From contig NZ_JAUIYO010000005.1 of the NCBI RefSeq assembly GCF_044891285.1, positions 62,001-126,000 of the forward strand: a stretch of DNA of 64,000 bases, written 5' to 3'. This document shows, one piece after another, positions 7,455 through 15,483 of this stretch. Under the pieces are notes generated by a model. That model saw only the letters and a program-made list of their open reading frames with translations, had not been told where the DNA came from and did no database searches. This stretch comes from Pseudobacillus lumedeiriae. GTDB lineage: Bacteria; Bacillota; Bacilli; Bacillales; Domibacillaceae. How positions within the stretch are numbered: position 1 is the first letter of the stretch; every line of letters starts with the position of its first letter. The position numbers and the translations under genes were made by a program.

Positions 7455-8348
7455 TCAACTGTTTATTGTTATTACTCTCCGCATATCTTCGGGAAGCGGA
7501 CATTCAAAATACATCGGCTTCTTTGTAATCGGATGCAAAAATGATAGTCTTGAACAATGGAGCGCCTGGCGGCTGATCGCGGTTAACTCCCCGCCATACA
7601 GTTCGTCACCGAGAAGCGGGTGGCCGATATGAGCCAGATGGACACGAATTTGATGAGTGCGGCCGGTTTGCAAGTTAAGAGCTGCATGAGTGAACCATGA
7701 AAATGATTCAATCACTTCGAAGGTAGTACAGGCATACTGGCCGTCCTCTCTTACCTCCCGTTCAATAATGCTCGTTTCTTTGCGCCCGATCGGCTCTTCA
7801 ACCTTCCCTTTTTGAACAGAAAAAACCCCGCCTGCCAACGCTTCGTACGTTCGAGATATCGTATGTTTCTTCTGCATTTCTGAACATAAATGATGAACGT
7901 GCCGATGCTTAGCAATGAGCACTAGACCAGACGTATCTCGATCGAGTCTCGTCACAATATGTACAGTCGCTTCGATGCCGTGATCGTCATAGTAACCGAG
8001 CAATCCATTCGCAAGACTGCCTGTGGGGTGTTCCCGTGATGGTATGGTACTCATGCCTGCTGACTTTTCCACAACGAGTAAATAATCGTCTTCAAATACG
8101 ACTGTAAGTGGAAGTCGTTCCCTAAGGATCCCTTCACTTGGCACTTCTCGCGGAAAAGTCACTTCCACTTTGTCTCCCGTTTTTAATACAAACCGAACAT
8201 TTTCCTCCCGGCCATTAACGGAAATCCGGCCGCCGCCGAATTTAATATCCGTCAGTGCCCGCCGGGAAATTTGCTGTTGGGCTAAAAAGTCGCGCAAGAG
8301 CTTCTGATCATCCCGCTCCGCTGCTGTCCAATGTAAGTGAAATTTCAT
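7455..8348 (-). CDS. yjbO: RluD-family 23S rRNA pseudouridine synthase (YjbO)
   Basis: A 297-residue RluA/RluD-type pseudouridine synthase. Residues 15-65 resemble an S4 RNA-binding domain (LLRDFLAQQQISRRALTDIKF). The catalytic domain carries RLDRDTSG at residues 134-141 with Asp136 as the predicted nucleophile, and later GRTHQIRVHLAHIGHPLLGD, typical of the family. An in-frame extension to 8429 overlaps nadK and has no ribosome site. The ATG at 8348 lies four bases after the nadK stop, implying translational coupling. It is the last gene of the yjbM-nadK-yjbO group. The exact target uridine is not predictable from sequence. Confidence 0.88.
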   Translation of the reverse strand: MKFHLHWTAAERDDQKLLRDFLAQQQISRRALTDIKFGGGRISVNGREENVRFVLKTGDKVEVTFPREVPSEGILRERLPLTVVFEDDYLLVVEKSAGMSTIPSREHPTGSLANGLLGYYDDHGIEATVHIVTRLDRDTSGLVLIAKHRHVHHLCSEMQKKHTISRTYEALAGGVFSVQKGKVEEPIGRKETSIIEREVREDGQYACTTFEVIESFSWFTHAALNLQTGRTHQIRVHLAHIGHPLLGDELYGGELTAISRQALHCSRLSFLHPITKKPMYFECPLPEDMRRVITINS

Positions 8349-8352
8349 CGCG

Positions 8353-9147
8353 TTAACTGCTGACAAACGAATCGTGCACCCGTGTCCAAAATGGGAATGG
8401 GCGGAAACGTGCGAAGCGGATTTTTTCACTAGCCACCCGATATTGAATGGATTTTACGTCTTTATGAAGCAGCGTCAAATGATCGATCGTCACGAGAAAA
8501 TCAGATCTGTTGACTGGTTTTAGCATACACGTATGGTGCGCTGGCAAAATTAATGGCGAGCCGACCGTCCGGAACACGCGGTTGTTAATAGATGCCATTT
8601 CCGCCAGCTGCAGCGCACGTATGGATGGATGCAAAATAGCGCCGCCTAAGGCTTTATTATAAGCCGTACTTCCCGATGGTGTAGATATACAGAGGCCGTC
8701 GCCGCGAAACCGTTCAAAATGATCTCCACGGATTTCCACATCCATAACGAGAGTTCCATCCGCCGCTTTAACAGTGGACTCATTTAACGCGAGATATCTC
8801 GTTTCCTTGCCTCCGTTCTGATAACGGATAATAGTTTCGAGCAGCGGATATTCGATGATCTGATAAGGAGTACGGGCAATAGCAATCACGAGCTTTTCGA
8901 TTTCATCCGGTACCCAATCCGCATAGAAACCGAGATGTCCCGTATGAACCCCAACAAAAGCTGTCTTGTCAAGGCGTTCAATGTAGCGGTGAAAAGCATA
9001 TAAAAGCGTGCCATCCCCTCCAACTGAAATCACAATATCCGGCTTATTTTCATCATACGTTAACTTAAAGTCCAGTAAATAGGCACGGATCTTATGCATT
9101 AATGCGTTAGAGTCCGCATCTCCTTTAGACGTTACAGCAAATCTCAT
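8353..9147 (-). CDS. nadK: NAD kinase
   Basis: A 264-residue ATP-NAD kinase (PpnKA/NadF type) that phosphorylates NAD to NADP. The signature GGDGT is at residues 43-47. The NE/D segment is LALNESTVKA, and the second glycine motif is STPSGSTAYNKALGG. The start follows GAAAGGAAGGTGG. It lies between the alarmone synthetase gene (18 bases upstream) and the pseudouridine synthase (4 bases downstream), the conserved Bacillus order yjbM-nadF-yjbO, so one transcript is likely. The length matches the family. Confidence 0.93.
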   Translation of the reverse strand: MRFAVTSKGDADSNALMHKIRAYLLDFKLTYDENKPDIVISVGGDGTLLYAFHRYIERLDKTAFVGVHTGHLGFYADWVPDEIEKLVIAIARTPYQIIEYPLLETIIRYQNGGKETRYLALNESTVKAADGTLVMDVEIRGDHFERFRGDGLCISTPSGSTAYNKALGGAILHPSIRALQLAEMASINNRVFRTVGSPLILPAHHTCMLKPVNRSDFLVTIDHLTLLHKDVKSIQYRVASEKIRFARFRPFPFWTRVHDSFVSS

Positions 9148-9165
9148 GTCGAACCACCTTCCTTT

Positions 9166-9810
9166 CTATTCCTTCGTTATGTGATCGCTGGCCTGTTCTT
9201 TTTTCTTCGTAAAAAAGGCCTGTGCCTCTTTAATTTCTTCACGAATGAGCGACATTTCCTCATCGAGCCGGAACGCTGCCTCTGCGGCACGCTGCAGCCT
9301 CGTTTTAATTTCTTCTGGAAACTGTCCATCATATTTATAATTTAATGAATGTTCAATAGTTGCCCAAAAGTTCATTGCCAACGTACGAATTTGAATTTCT
9401 GCTAATATTTTTTTCTCACCGTTAATCGTTTGCACAGGATACTCAATGACCATATGATAGGAACGGTAACCGCTCGGCTTTTTATGGGAAATGTAATTTT
9501 TTTCTTCAATCACTTTAAAGTCCTTCCGCATGCGCAGCTTTGTGACCACTTTTATAATATCATCGACAAACTGACACATCATGCGGAGACCAGCGATATC
9601 TTGCATCTCATGTTCAAGATGGTCAAGTGAAATGTTTCTATCCTTTGCCTTATCAAGAATGCTTGCGACCGGCTTGACACGGCCTGTCACAAATTCAATC
9701 GGCGAATGCTCGTCCTCATGTTGAAACTGTGTCCGCATTCCCTTCAGCTTTACTTTCAGCTCATCCACTGCTTGTTTATAAGGTATTAAAAACTCATCCC
9801 AATTTGTCAC
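9166..9810 (-). CDS. yjbM: Small alarmone synthetase (YjbM/SasB/RelQ, GTP pyrophosphokinase)
   Basis: A 214-residue single-domain (p)ppGpp synthetase that transfers pyrophosphate from ATP to GTP or GDP. Visible synthetase motifs are RVKPVASILDKAK, DIAGLRMMCQFVDDI, KPSGYRSYHMVIEYP (GTP-binding Tyr), ILAEIQIRTLAMNFWATIEH, and a charged C-terminal helix involved in tetramer contacts in RelQ. No hydrolase, TGS or ACT domain is present. The start is GTG, preceded by GAGAGGGAAG. It heads the nadK-yjbO group. Stress-dependent activity is known for the family; no specific regulator site was recognised here. Confidence 0.92.
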   Translation of the reverse strand: MTNWDEFLIPYKQAVDELKVKLKGMRTQFQHEDEHSPIEFVTGRVKPVASILDKAKDRNISLDHLEHEMQDIAGLRMMCQFVDDIIKVVTKLRMRKDFKVIEEKNYISHKKPSGYRSYHMVIEYPVQTINGEKKILAEIQIRTLAMNFWATIEHSLNYKYDGQFPEEIKTRLQRAAEAAFRLDEEMSLIREEIKEAQAFFTKKKEQASDHITKE

Positions 9811-9837
9811 TTTTCTTCCCTCTCAGACATTACTGCA

Positions 9838-10215
9838 TTATTGTTCACGAAAAAAAACGGCCTCTACTCTTTCTACCATTTTTTCTCCATAGTTGCTGTT
9901 CCCTTCGATGTTACTGACTAAATAAGCCAGTTCTTCTGCCCAGCTGATGAGTTCTAGGTTCTCGTCTTCACCTGCTGCAAAAAGACGAGCCTCCTCTTCC
10001 AACGCTTTCTGGAGGTCTCCCCACACTGTTTCATGTATGTATAAGTACATAAATTCGTTATTTTCTTCTGCTAAGTAGACAAAAGCCGTTGCATCGGAAT
10101 CGACAATCATTTGTCCAGCTGCTTGAATGCCCGTCATCTTTACGGATGTTTCTGCATGAAGCTCCATTCCATTTTCATTCCATGATGCTTTTGTAAAATG
10201 AATCGTTTTTCTCAT
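9838..10215 (-). CDS. yjbL: YjbL family protein (unknown function)
   Basis: A 125-residue acidic protein without signal peptide or membrane helices, matching YjbL of B. subtilis by size, position and general features. It begins MRKTIHFTKASWNENGMELHA and ends with a helical stretch containing SWAEELAYLVSNIEGNSNYG. The function is not known. The start follows GGGGAAAAGAGG. It sits 27 bases upstream of yjbM and divergent from yjbK, the same arrangement as in B. subtilis, so it is probably the first gene of that operon. Confidence 0.75.
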   Translation of the reverse strand: MRKTIHFTKASWNENGMELHAETSVKMTGIQAAGQMIVDSDATAFVYLAEENNEFMYLYIHETVWGDLQKALEEEARLFAAGEDENLELISWAEELAYLVSNIEGNSNYGEKMVERVEAVFFREQ

Positions 10216-10253
10216 CCTCTTTTCCCCTTTCCGTGCCCGCTATGTTAAAATTT

Positions 10254-10347
10254 AAAAGCGGAAACGCCTGTTTAGCCGCGACAAACATAAGACAAGCCAT
10301 CCAGTCCGCTAATCTTCATCTTAAGACGGATGGAGCGGCTAAATACC
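10254..10347. repeat. Family B dispersed repeat, copy B1
   Basis: It starts AAAAGCGGAAACGCC and contains GACAAACATAAGACAAGCC, closely resembling the copy at 27809-27933. The arms TTTAGCCGC and GCGGCTAAA, and CCATCC and GGATGG, pair to form a long hairpin. It occupies most of the divergent yjbL-yjbK gap. Confidence 0.7.
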
Positions 10348-10440
10348 GGTAAAAAACCCATTTCATATTTTAACACATATGTTCATCGCAAATACAGAGC
10401 TATACATAAAGGTAACTAATTTAAAGAAAGCAGGGAAAAT

Positions 10441-11034
10441 ATGAGTCAGCAATTAGAAATTGAATTTAAAAATATGGTAAGTCAAGCCGATTTTGAGCGG
10501 CTCGCGGATGCCTTTCATATTCAGCCAGAAGATTTTCACGTTCAGCATAATCATTACTTTGATTCGGAATCCTTTCTTTTAAAGCAAGGGGGCTGTGCAC
10601 TGCGCATTCGTGAGAAAGACGGAACATTTGAATTAACATTAAAAGAGCCTGCAGCAGACGGACTTCTTGAAACGAACGAAATGATTTCTCGTTCGGAAGC
10701 AGAAGCACTTTTAGCGGGTAGTGCTTTTCCAATTGGATTAGTGAAAGAAAGACTTCAGCACTTCATAGACGACATGACTCAGTTAAAACACTTTGGTACG
10801 TTATCTACGAAAAGAGCAGAAATAGAATTTAAAGAAGGGCTTCTCGTCTTTGACAACAGCTTTTATTTAAATCGGGAAGATTATGAAATTGAATACGAAG
10901 CAACAGAGAGAATAAGTGGTGAAAAAATCTTTATGGATCTGTTAAAAAGCTATCAAATTCCACTCAATCAAGCCGATAATAAAGTGAGAAGATTTTACAA
11001 TGAGAAACTGCGCCAGTCAGCTGGTGAGCAATAA
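10441..11034 (+). CDS. yjbK: CYTH-domain triphosphate-binding protein YjbK
   Basis: A 197-residue CYTH (adenylate cyclase/thiamine triphosphatase) fold protein. The hallmark ExExK motif appears as LEIEFKN at residues 5-11. Later acidic/basic tunnel residues include CALRIREKDG, FELTLKEP, TKRAEIEF, DNSFYLNREDYEIEYE and RRFYNEK. Such proteins bind or hydrolyse triphosphorylated compounds; the natural substrate of YjbK is unsettled. The gene is followed after 10 bases by the lytic transglycosylase, as in B. subtilis. The promoter region is largely occupied by repeat B1. Confidence 0.88.
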   Translation: MSQQLEIEFKNMVSQADFERLADAFHIQPEDFHVQHNHYFDSESFLLKQGGCALRIREKDGTFELTLKEPAADGLLETNEMISRSEAEALLAGSAFPIGLVKERLQHFIDDMTQLKHFGTLSTKRAEIEFKEGLLVFDNSFYLNREDYEIEYEATERISGEKIFMDLLKSYQIPLNQADNKVRRFYNEKLRQSAGEQ

Positions 11035-11044
11035 GGAGTTTACT

Positions 11045-11677
11045 ATGAGCAGCGATCTATTTAAAACGATGTTTCAAACAACTGTCATGCAAAGTATGGC
11101 GTCGTACCCTAGTGCATCCTCAACAACCTCACCGGCTCCCAGCCAGGTGTTTGGCGCTGTCCTTCAGCAAGCGTTAATGCAAGGACTCGACCTTGCCGAT
11201 GGAAGCTCTCTTAAAGACTCTTTAGCGGATACAGATATAACGAGTGCTCTTCCGACCAAACCTGGAGCCGATCTCCTTCAACCGGTAAGCACGTCAGCCA
11301 AAACAGATTTTGATGACATCATTACAAGAGCAGCAGAAAAATACAACGTACCGAAAAAATTAATTCAAGCAGTAATCCGCCAAGAGTCAAACTTTAATCC
11401 AAATGTACGGAGCCATGCTGGAGCAGCAGGCCTTATGCAGCTAATGCCTGCTACCGCCCGCGGCTTGGGGGTATCTAACGTATATGATCCCGAACAAAAT
11501 GTGTTTGGCGGTACGAAATACCTCCGTCAAATGCTTGATCAATTTCAGGGTAATCTCAAACTCGCTCTGGCGGCATATAATGCAGGGCCAGGCAATGTAA
11601 AAAAATACGGCGGCATTCCCCCATTTAAAGAAACACAAAATTATGTACGGAAAATTACTGCAAATTATTACGCCTAA
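11045..11677 (+). CDS. cwlQ: Lytic transglycosylase, SLT domain (YjbJ/CwlQ type)
   Basis: A 210-residue peptidoglycan lytic transglycosylase. The N-terminal 85 residues are Ser/Thr/Pro-rich linker. The SLT domain (about 88-210) starts DFDDIITRAAEKYNVP and carries IRQESNFNP, with catalytic Glu114. The family motifs AGLMQLMPATARGLGV and LALAAYNAGPGNVKKYGG follow. No signal peptide is evident, as in its B. subtilis counterpart. An in-frame ATG at 11000 lies within yjbK; the ATG at 11045 after AAGGAG is the proper start. A terminator follows at 11717. Confidence 0.88.
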   Translation: MSSDLFKTMFQTTVMQSMASYPSASSTTSPAPSQVFGAVLQQALMQGLDLADGSSLKDSLADTDITSALPTKPGADLLQPVSTSAKTDFDDIITRAAEKYNVPKKLIQAVIRQESNFNPNVRSHAGAAGLMQLMPATARGLGVSNVYDPEQNVFGGTKYLRQMLDQFQGNLKLALAAYNAGPGNVKKYGGIPPFKETQNYVRKITANYYA

Positions 11678-11716
11678 TAACTTAGTTAAAGGCTATGTTA
11701 ATGAGGGCTCATCTAC

Positions 11717-11750
11717 AAAAGACCGATTTCTTTTTCTTCGGTCTTTTTTC
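11717..11750 (+). terminator. Terminator after cwlQ
   Basis: AAAAGACCGA pairs with TCGGTCTTTT around an 11-base T-rich loop, and continues into TTC. It ends the yjbK-cwlQ transcript. Just upstream, 11687-11705 holds a fragment (GGCTATGTTAATGAG) resembling the end of family A repeats. Confidence 0.8.
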
Positions 11751-11887
11751 ACGTGTCGGATACAGCCTCCCTATTCCATCATTTTACACGAAAATTGTAA
11801 AAAATAGTCATAAGCACTTTATTTGTATTATAACAATCCCCTTGATAAAATAAATCTACAACTACAAGGAAAAAAGGAGTTATTGGT

Positions 11888-12286
11888 ATGGGAGAAAAAT
11901 CAATAGCACCATTTGAATACATCGGTGAAGAAAAGCTTTCGAAGCTCGTTAATATATTTTATTCAAAAGTTGGTCAACATCCTGACTTATTTCCAATTTT
12001 CCCTGACGATTTGACAGAAACAGCCCGTAAGCAAAAACAATTTTTAACACAATATTTAGGCGGGCCTCCTCTATATACCGAAGAACATGGCCATCCGATG
12101 CTTCGGGCGCGCCATATGCCTTTTCCGATTACTCCAAAACGCGCCTCCGCTTGGCTCGCTTGTATGCGAGAGGCAATGGATGAAGTGGGACTGCACGGTG
12201 ATATTCGTGACTTCTTCTATCACCGGCTTGAATTAACTGCTAATCATATGGTTAATCAATCGGAAGAACTAGGTGAAGACTATTGA
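11888..12286 (+). CDS. yjbI: Group II truncated haemoglobin (YjbI)
   Basis: A 132-residue 2-on-2 globin of the trHbO type that binds haem and oxygen. The proximal histidine is His76 in RARHMPF. Tyr25 (B10) and Trp90 (G8) mark group II. In Gram-positive bacteria this gene is coupled with yjbH, and here the stop overlaps the TTG start of spxH by three bases. AAAAAAGGAG lies before the ATG. A role in oxygen or nitric oxide handling linked to Spx stress control is inferred from family and context. Confidence 0.92.
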   Translation: MGEKSIAPFEYIGEEKLSKLVNIFYSKVGQHPDLFPIFPDDLTETARKQKQFLTQYLGGPPLYTEEHGHPMLRARHMPFPITPKRASAWLACMREAMDEVGLHGDIRDFFYHRLELTANHMVNQSEELGEDY

Positions 12287-13137
12287 AACAATCATTGCTT
12301 CCTAATCTGATGGATTCCTCTCCGCAAAAGCCGTTGGAGATATACATGTTTGTGGATCCACTCTGTCCGGAATGCTGGGCACTGGAGCCTTTGATTCGAA
12401 AGCTGCATATTGAATATGGCCGCTATTTCCGATTGAAACAAGTACTAACCGGCAGACTGGCAGCATTAAATCTTCAAAAGCATACATGCGAAGTCAGAGC
12501 CCAGCATTGGAAAGAAACCGCAGTCAGAACTGGTATGTCATGTAACGAGACTCTTTGGATCGACAATCCTGTCTCTTCCCCTTTCCTCACGTCCATTGCC
12601 ATTAAAGCTGCAGAATTGCAGGGTCGTCGAGCGGGAAGTCGTTTTTTGCGAAAAGTGCAGGAATTGTTGTTTATTGGTGAACAAAACATTTCTGATCTTG
12701 CTGTCTTAATAGAATGCGCGGAAGAAGCTAAGCTTGACAAGACAGAATTTTTAAACGATATTCATTCTTCCAGCGTGGCAAAAGCATTTCAATGCGATTT
12801 AACGATTTCAGCAGAAATGGAAGTAGAGGAAGCGCCAACCCTCGTTTTCTTTAACGAGAATATTGAAGAAGAAGGAATCAAAATTACCGGTCTGTATTCT
12901 TACGACATTTACGTACAAATTATAGAAGAGATGCTTGACGAACTACCTGAACCTCAATCCCCTCCTTCACTAGAAGATTTTCTAAAGCAATTTCGCTTTA
13001 TTGGCACGAAGGAAATCAGCATCATCTATAATTGGACCGAAAGCGAAGTCGAAATAAAAATGAAAAAACTTCTCCTTCAACGCAAAGTTCGCAAAGTTCC
13101 AGTAAAGTTTGGTTCTATGTGGGAATACATTCATTAA
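12283..13137 (+). CDS. spxH: ClpXP adaptor SpxH (YjbH), DsbA-like
   Basis: A 284-residue adaptor that delivers Spx to ClpXP for degradation. The DsbA-like thioredoxin fold starts near PLEIYMFVDPLCPECWALEP, with the CPEC motif at residues 28-31. The C-terminal part (FRFIGTKEISIIYNWTESEVE) contacts Spx in homologues. Translation begins at TTG, overlapping the yjbI stop (TTGA) and preceded by AGGTG, so the genes are translationally coupled. Its substrate Spx is encoded 6.5 kb away at 19618. The length is typical for YjbH. Confidence 0.92.
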   Translation: MKQSLLPNLMDSSPQKPLEIYMFVDPLCPECWALEPLIRKLHIEYGRYFRLKQVLTGRLAALNLQKHTCEVRAQHWKETAVRTGMSCNETLWIDNPVSSPFLTSIAIKAAELQGRRAGSRFLRKVQELLFIGEQNISDLAVLIECAEEAKLDKTEFLNDIHSSSVAKAFQCDLTISAEMEVEEAPTLVFFNENIEEEGIKITGLYSYDIYVQIIEEMLDELPEPQSPPSLEDFLKQFRFIGTKEISIIYNWTESEVEIKMKKLLLQRKVRKVPVKFGSMWEYIH

Positions 13138-13175
13138 TACGATCAGTTGGAATGGATCATTCATTTTTTTCAAAA

Positions 13176-13212
13176 AGAAAAGACCTTGTATCAGCTACAA
13201 GGTCTTTTCTTA
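13176..13212 (+). terminator. Terminator after spxH
   Basis: A perfect 15-pair stem, AGAAAAGACCTTGTA with TACAAGGTCTTTTCT, around loop TCAGC, followed by TACG. Transcript end for yjbI-spxH. The remaining 13213-13403 holds a possible TATAAT at 13372-13377 for the next small gene and nothing else I recognise. Confidence 0.85.
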
Positions 13213-13403
13213 CGAACAAAGGGGATGGGAGAAATTTTTCACGGTCAAACAAAGGGGTATATGTTTGTATGTGATCAACTTCACGTTTGTTATCTTATCA
13301 TGGGCAAACAGGGAAAGACAAGCCCTTTCACACATTTGTCATAACAATGGAATAGTAAGCGTAAACTAACATATAATGGTACGAATTTGCAGGAGGTCAA
13401 CAA

Positions 13404-13571
13404 ATGAAATGGATGGTTTTCTGGCTTTATCTGTCTCTCGTGGCTGCTGCATTTTTCTTTAATGTACTCGGCTTACTTAACTTATATCCTATATACTTGA
13501 CAGCACCGTTTTTATTTTTTGTCTTATTTCTGCCGGTATATGTCGTAAACAGACAAAAAAGACTGAAATAG
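13404..13571 (+). CDS. Small membrane protein with two helices (55 residues)
   Basis: A 55-residue frame absent from longer-ORF listings. It starts MKWMVFWLYLSLVAAAFFFN, has a short NLYPIYL turn, a second hydrophobic helix (TAPFLFFVLFLPVYVV), and a basic tail NRQKRLK that should face the cytosol. Support comes from an ideal ribosome site (AGGAGG at 13391-13396), an upstream TATAAT, and a 14-pair terminator overlapping its stop. I do not recognise the family. It lies between spxH and the convergent pepF gene. Confidence 0.75.
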   Translation: MKWMVFWLYLSLVAAAFFFNVLGLLNLYPIYLTAPFLFFVLFLPVYVVNRQKRLK

Positions 13572-13600
13572 AGGATACCCGCGTGGTATCCTCTATTTTC
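13566..13600. terminator. Bidirectional terminator between the 55-residue protein gene and pepF
   Basis: AAATAGAGGATACC and GGTATCCTCTATTT form a perfect 14-pair stem with loop CGCGT. On the plus strand TTCCTATTTT follows. On the minus strand the A-rich end of the small gene gives a T-run, so it can end both convergent transcripts. Confidence 0.85.
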
Positions 13601-15418
13601 CTATTTTAAAAGTTGTTCCATTTCATTCAGTTTTTGTTCAAATACTTTGCATGCTTCTTCAATTGGATCCGCTGTTGTCATATCGACACCGGCCTTTTTC
13701 AATACTTCAATGGCATAGTCAGAGCTTCCTGCTTTCAAGAATTCGTTAATGTAACGGTCTACAGCTGGCTGCCCTTCTTCTAAAATCTGTGCACTGAGCG
13801 CAGTAGCTGCACTGAATCCTGTCGCATATTGATACACATAGTAATTGTAATAAAAATGCGGAATACGCGCCCATTCAAGACCGATCTCTTCGTCAATCAC
13901 CATTCCATCGCCAAAGTATTTTTTATTCAATTCATAATACTCTTTCGTCAGCGCCTCTGCTGTCAGCGCTTCCCCATTTTGTGCTTTCATATGAATATTA
14001 TGTTCAAATTCAGCAAACATCGTTTGGCGGAATACCGTCCCTCGGAAACCTTCAAGATAATGATTTAAAATGTACAGACGTTTCTTTTCATCATCTAAGT
14101 TCTTAAGCAAATAGTCATTTAGCAGCGCTTCGTTGCACGTAGAAGCCACTTCTGCGACAAAGATCGAGTAATCACCGTATACGTAAGGCTGGGACGTCCG
14201 AGTAAAGTAGCTGTGCATGCTGTGCCCGAATTCGTGGGCAAGCGTAAATAAGTTGTTTACGTTATCCTGCCAGTTCATCAAAATGTATGGATTTGTCCCA
14301 TACGCACCAGAAGAATAAGCTCCGCTGCGCTTGCCTTTATTTTCAACAACATCCACCCAGCGGTTTTCTAATCCACTTTTCATCGTCTGGATGTATTCTT
14401 CTCCTAAAGGTGCCAAACCGTTCACCATGTACTCTTTTGCTTCATCATAAGTTACTTTCATTTTCATATCTTTCACGAGCGGCGTGTACAAGTCATACAT
14501 ATGAAGCTCATCCACACCGAGCACTTTTTTACGCAATTCAACATAGCGGTGAAGCAATGGCAAATGCTTGTTCACTGTACTAACGAGATTGTCGTATACC
14601 GCTTCCGGAATGTTGTTGCCGGCAAGCGCTGCTGCCCTCGCGTTATTATAATGGCGCACACGCGCATAAAAATTATCTTTCTTTACCTGGCTGCTAAGTG
14701 TGCTTGCAAATGTATTTTTAAATTGTCCATACGTTTTATACACTGCTTTAAATGCTTCTTCCCTTACACGGCGGTCGCTCGATTCTAAAAATTGAATGTA
14801 GCGGCCGTGTGTAATTTGTACATCCTCACCATTTTCATCTTTGATCACAGGAAACTCTAAATCTGCGTTGTTTAGCATACCGAATGTGTTGCTAGAAGCA
14901 GAAGTCACTTCCGAAGCCTGGGCCAGCAGGTTCTCTTCTGCTGCCGATAATACGTGCGGACGCTGCAAATTAATTTCTTCAATCGCTTGTCGATATATTT
15001 TCAGCCCCTCATACTCAGCGACGAACTGCTTCAGCTTTGCTTCATCGATCGCTAAAATTTCTGGAGTCGCATAAGAAAGGGCGCTCGCAATTTGAGTGTA
15101 TAAGTTTTTAGCACGATCATCCATTCCTTGATAATGGGAGTTAGTCGTGTCTTGATCGTAGCGCATGTGGGAGTATGTATACAGTTTGCCCATGCGCTCG
15201 AGCAGCTCGTCTTGATAAGTGAAAAAGCGGAAGAGGTGTTCTGCGCTTTCCCCAAGCGTTCCTTGATACGTTTTCGCTTGTTCTGACAGTTGTTTCACTT
15301 GCTTAAATTCCTCTTCCCATACACTGTCATTCTCAAAAATATCTTCAAGCCGCCACGTTAATTCTGGTTGTACCTCTTCTCTCGCTGGCAATGGCTTTAC
15401 TGCTTGTTCGTTTGTCAT
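13601..15418 (-). CDS. pepF: Oligoendopeptidase F
   Basis: A 605-residue M3-family zinc metallopeptidase that degrades short peptides in the cytosol. The zinc motif HEFGH is at residues 395-399 in LFTLAHEFGHSMHSYF, with the downstream glutamate ligand probably in FVAEVASTCNEALL. An in-frame ATG at 15487 lies upstream, but the ATG at 15418 follows GGAGGGG with good spacing and gives the usual YjbG/PepF length. It sits 65 bases after coiA. Together with Opp it could process imported peptides; overproduction of the B. subtilis protein affects sporulation initiation. Confidence 0.93.
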   Translation of the reverse strand: MTNEQAVKPLPAREEVQPELTWRLEDIFENDSVWEEEFKQVKQLSEQAKTYQGTLGESAEHLFRFFTYQDELLERMGKLYTYSHMRYDQDTTNSHYQGMDDRAKNLYTQIASALSYATPEILAIDEAKLKQFVAEYEGLKIYRQAIEEINLQRPHVLSAAEENLLAQASEVTSASSNTFGMLNNADLEFPVIKDENGEDVQITHGRYIQFLESSDRRVREEAFKAVYKTYGQFKNTFASTLSSQVKKDNFYARVRHYNNARAAALAGNNIPEAVYDNLVSTVNKHLPLLHRYVELRKKVLGVDELHMYDLYTPLVKDMKMKVTYDEAKEYMVNGLAPLGEEYIQTMKSGLENRWVDVVENKGKRSGAYSSGAYGTNPYILMNWQDNVNNLFTLAHEFGHSMHSYFTRTSQPYVYGDYSIFVAEVASTCNEALLNDYLLKNLDDEKKRLYILNHYLEGFRGTVFRQTMFAEFEHNIHMKAQNGEALTAEALTKEYYELNKKYFGDGMVIDEEIGLEWARIPHFYYNYYVYQYATGFSAATALSAQILEEGQPAVDRYINEFLKAGSSDYAIEVLKKAGVDMTTADPIEEACKVFEQKLNEMEQLLK

Positions 15419-15483
15419 CTCTAACCCCTCCGTTTTCCATATTTTTCTCTTCTTCTCAATCATATTATTGTATGTGGAAAAAC

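Noticed and set aside
11687..11712. A further family A copy after cwlQ
   Set aside because: Only about 15 bases (GGCTATGTTAATGAG) match one end. It is too short to count as a copy; mentioned with the terminator entry.
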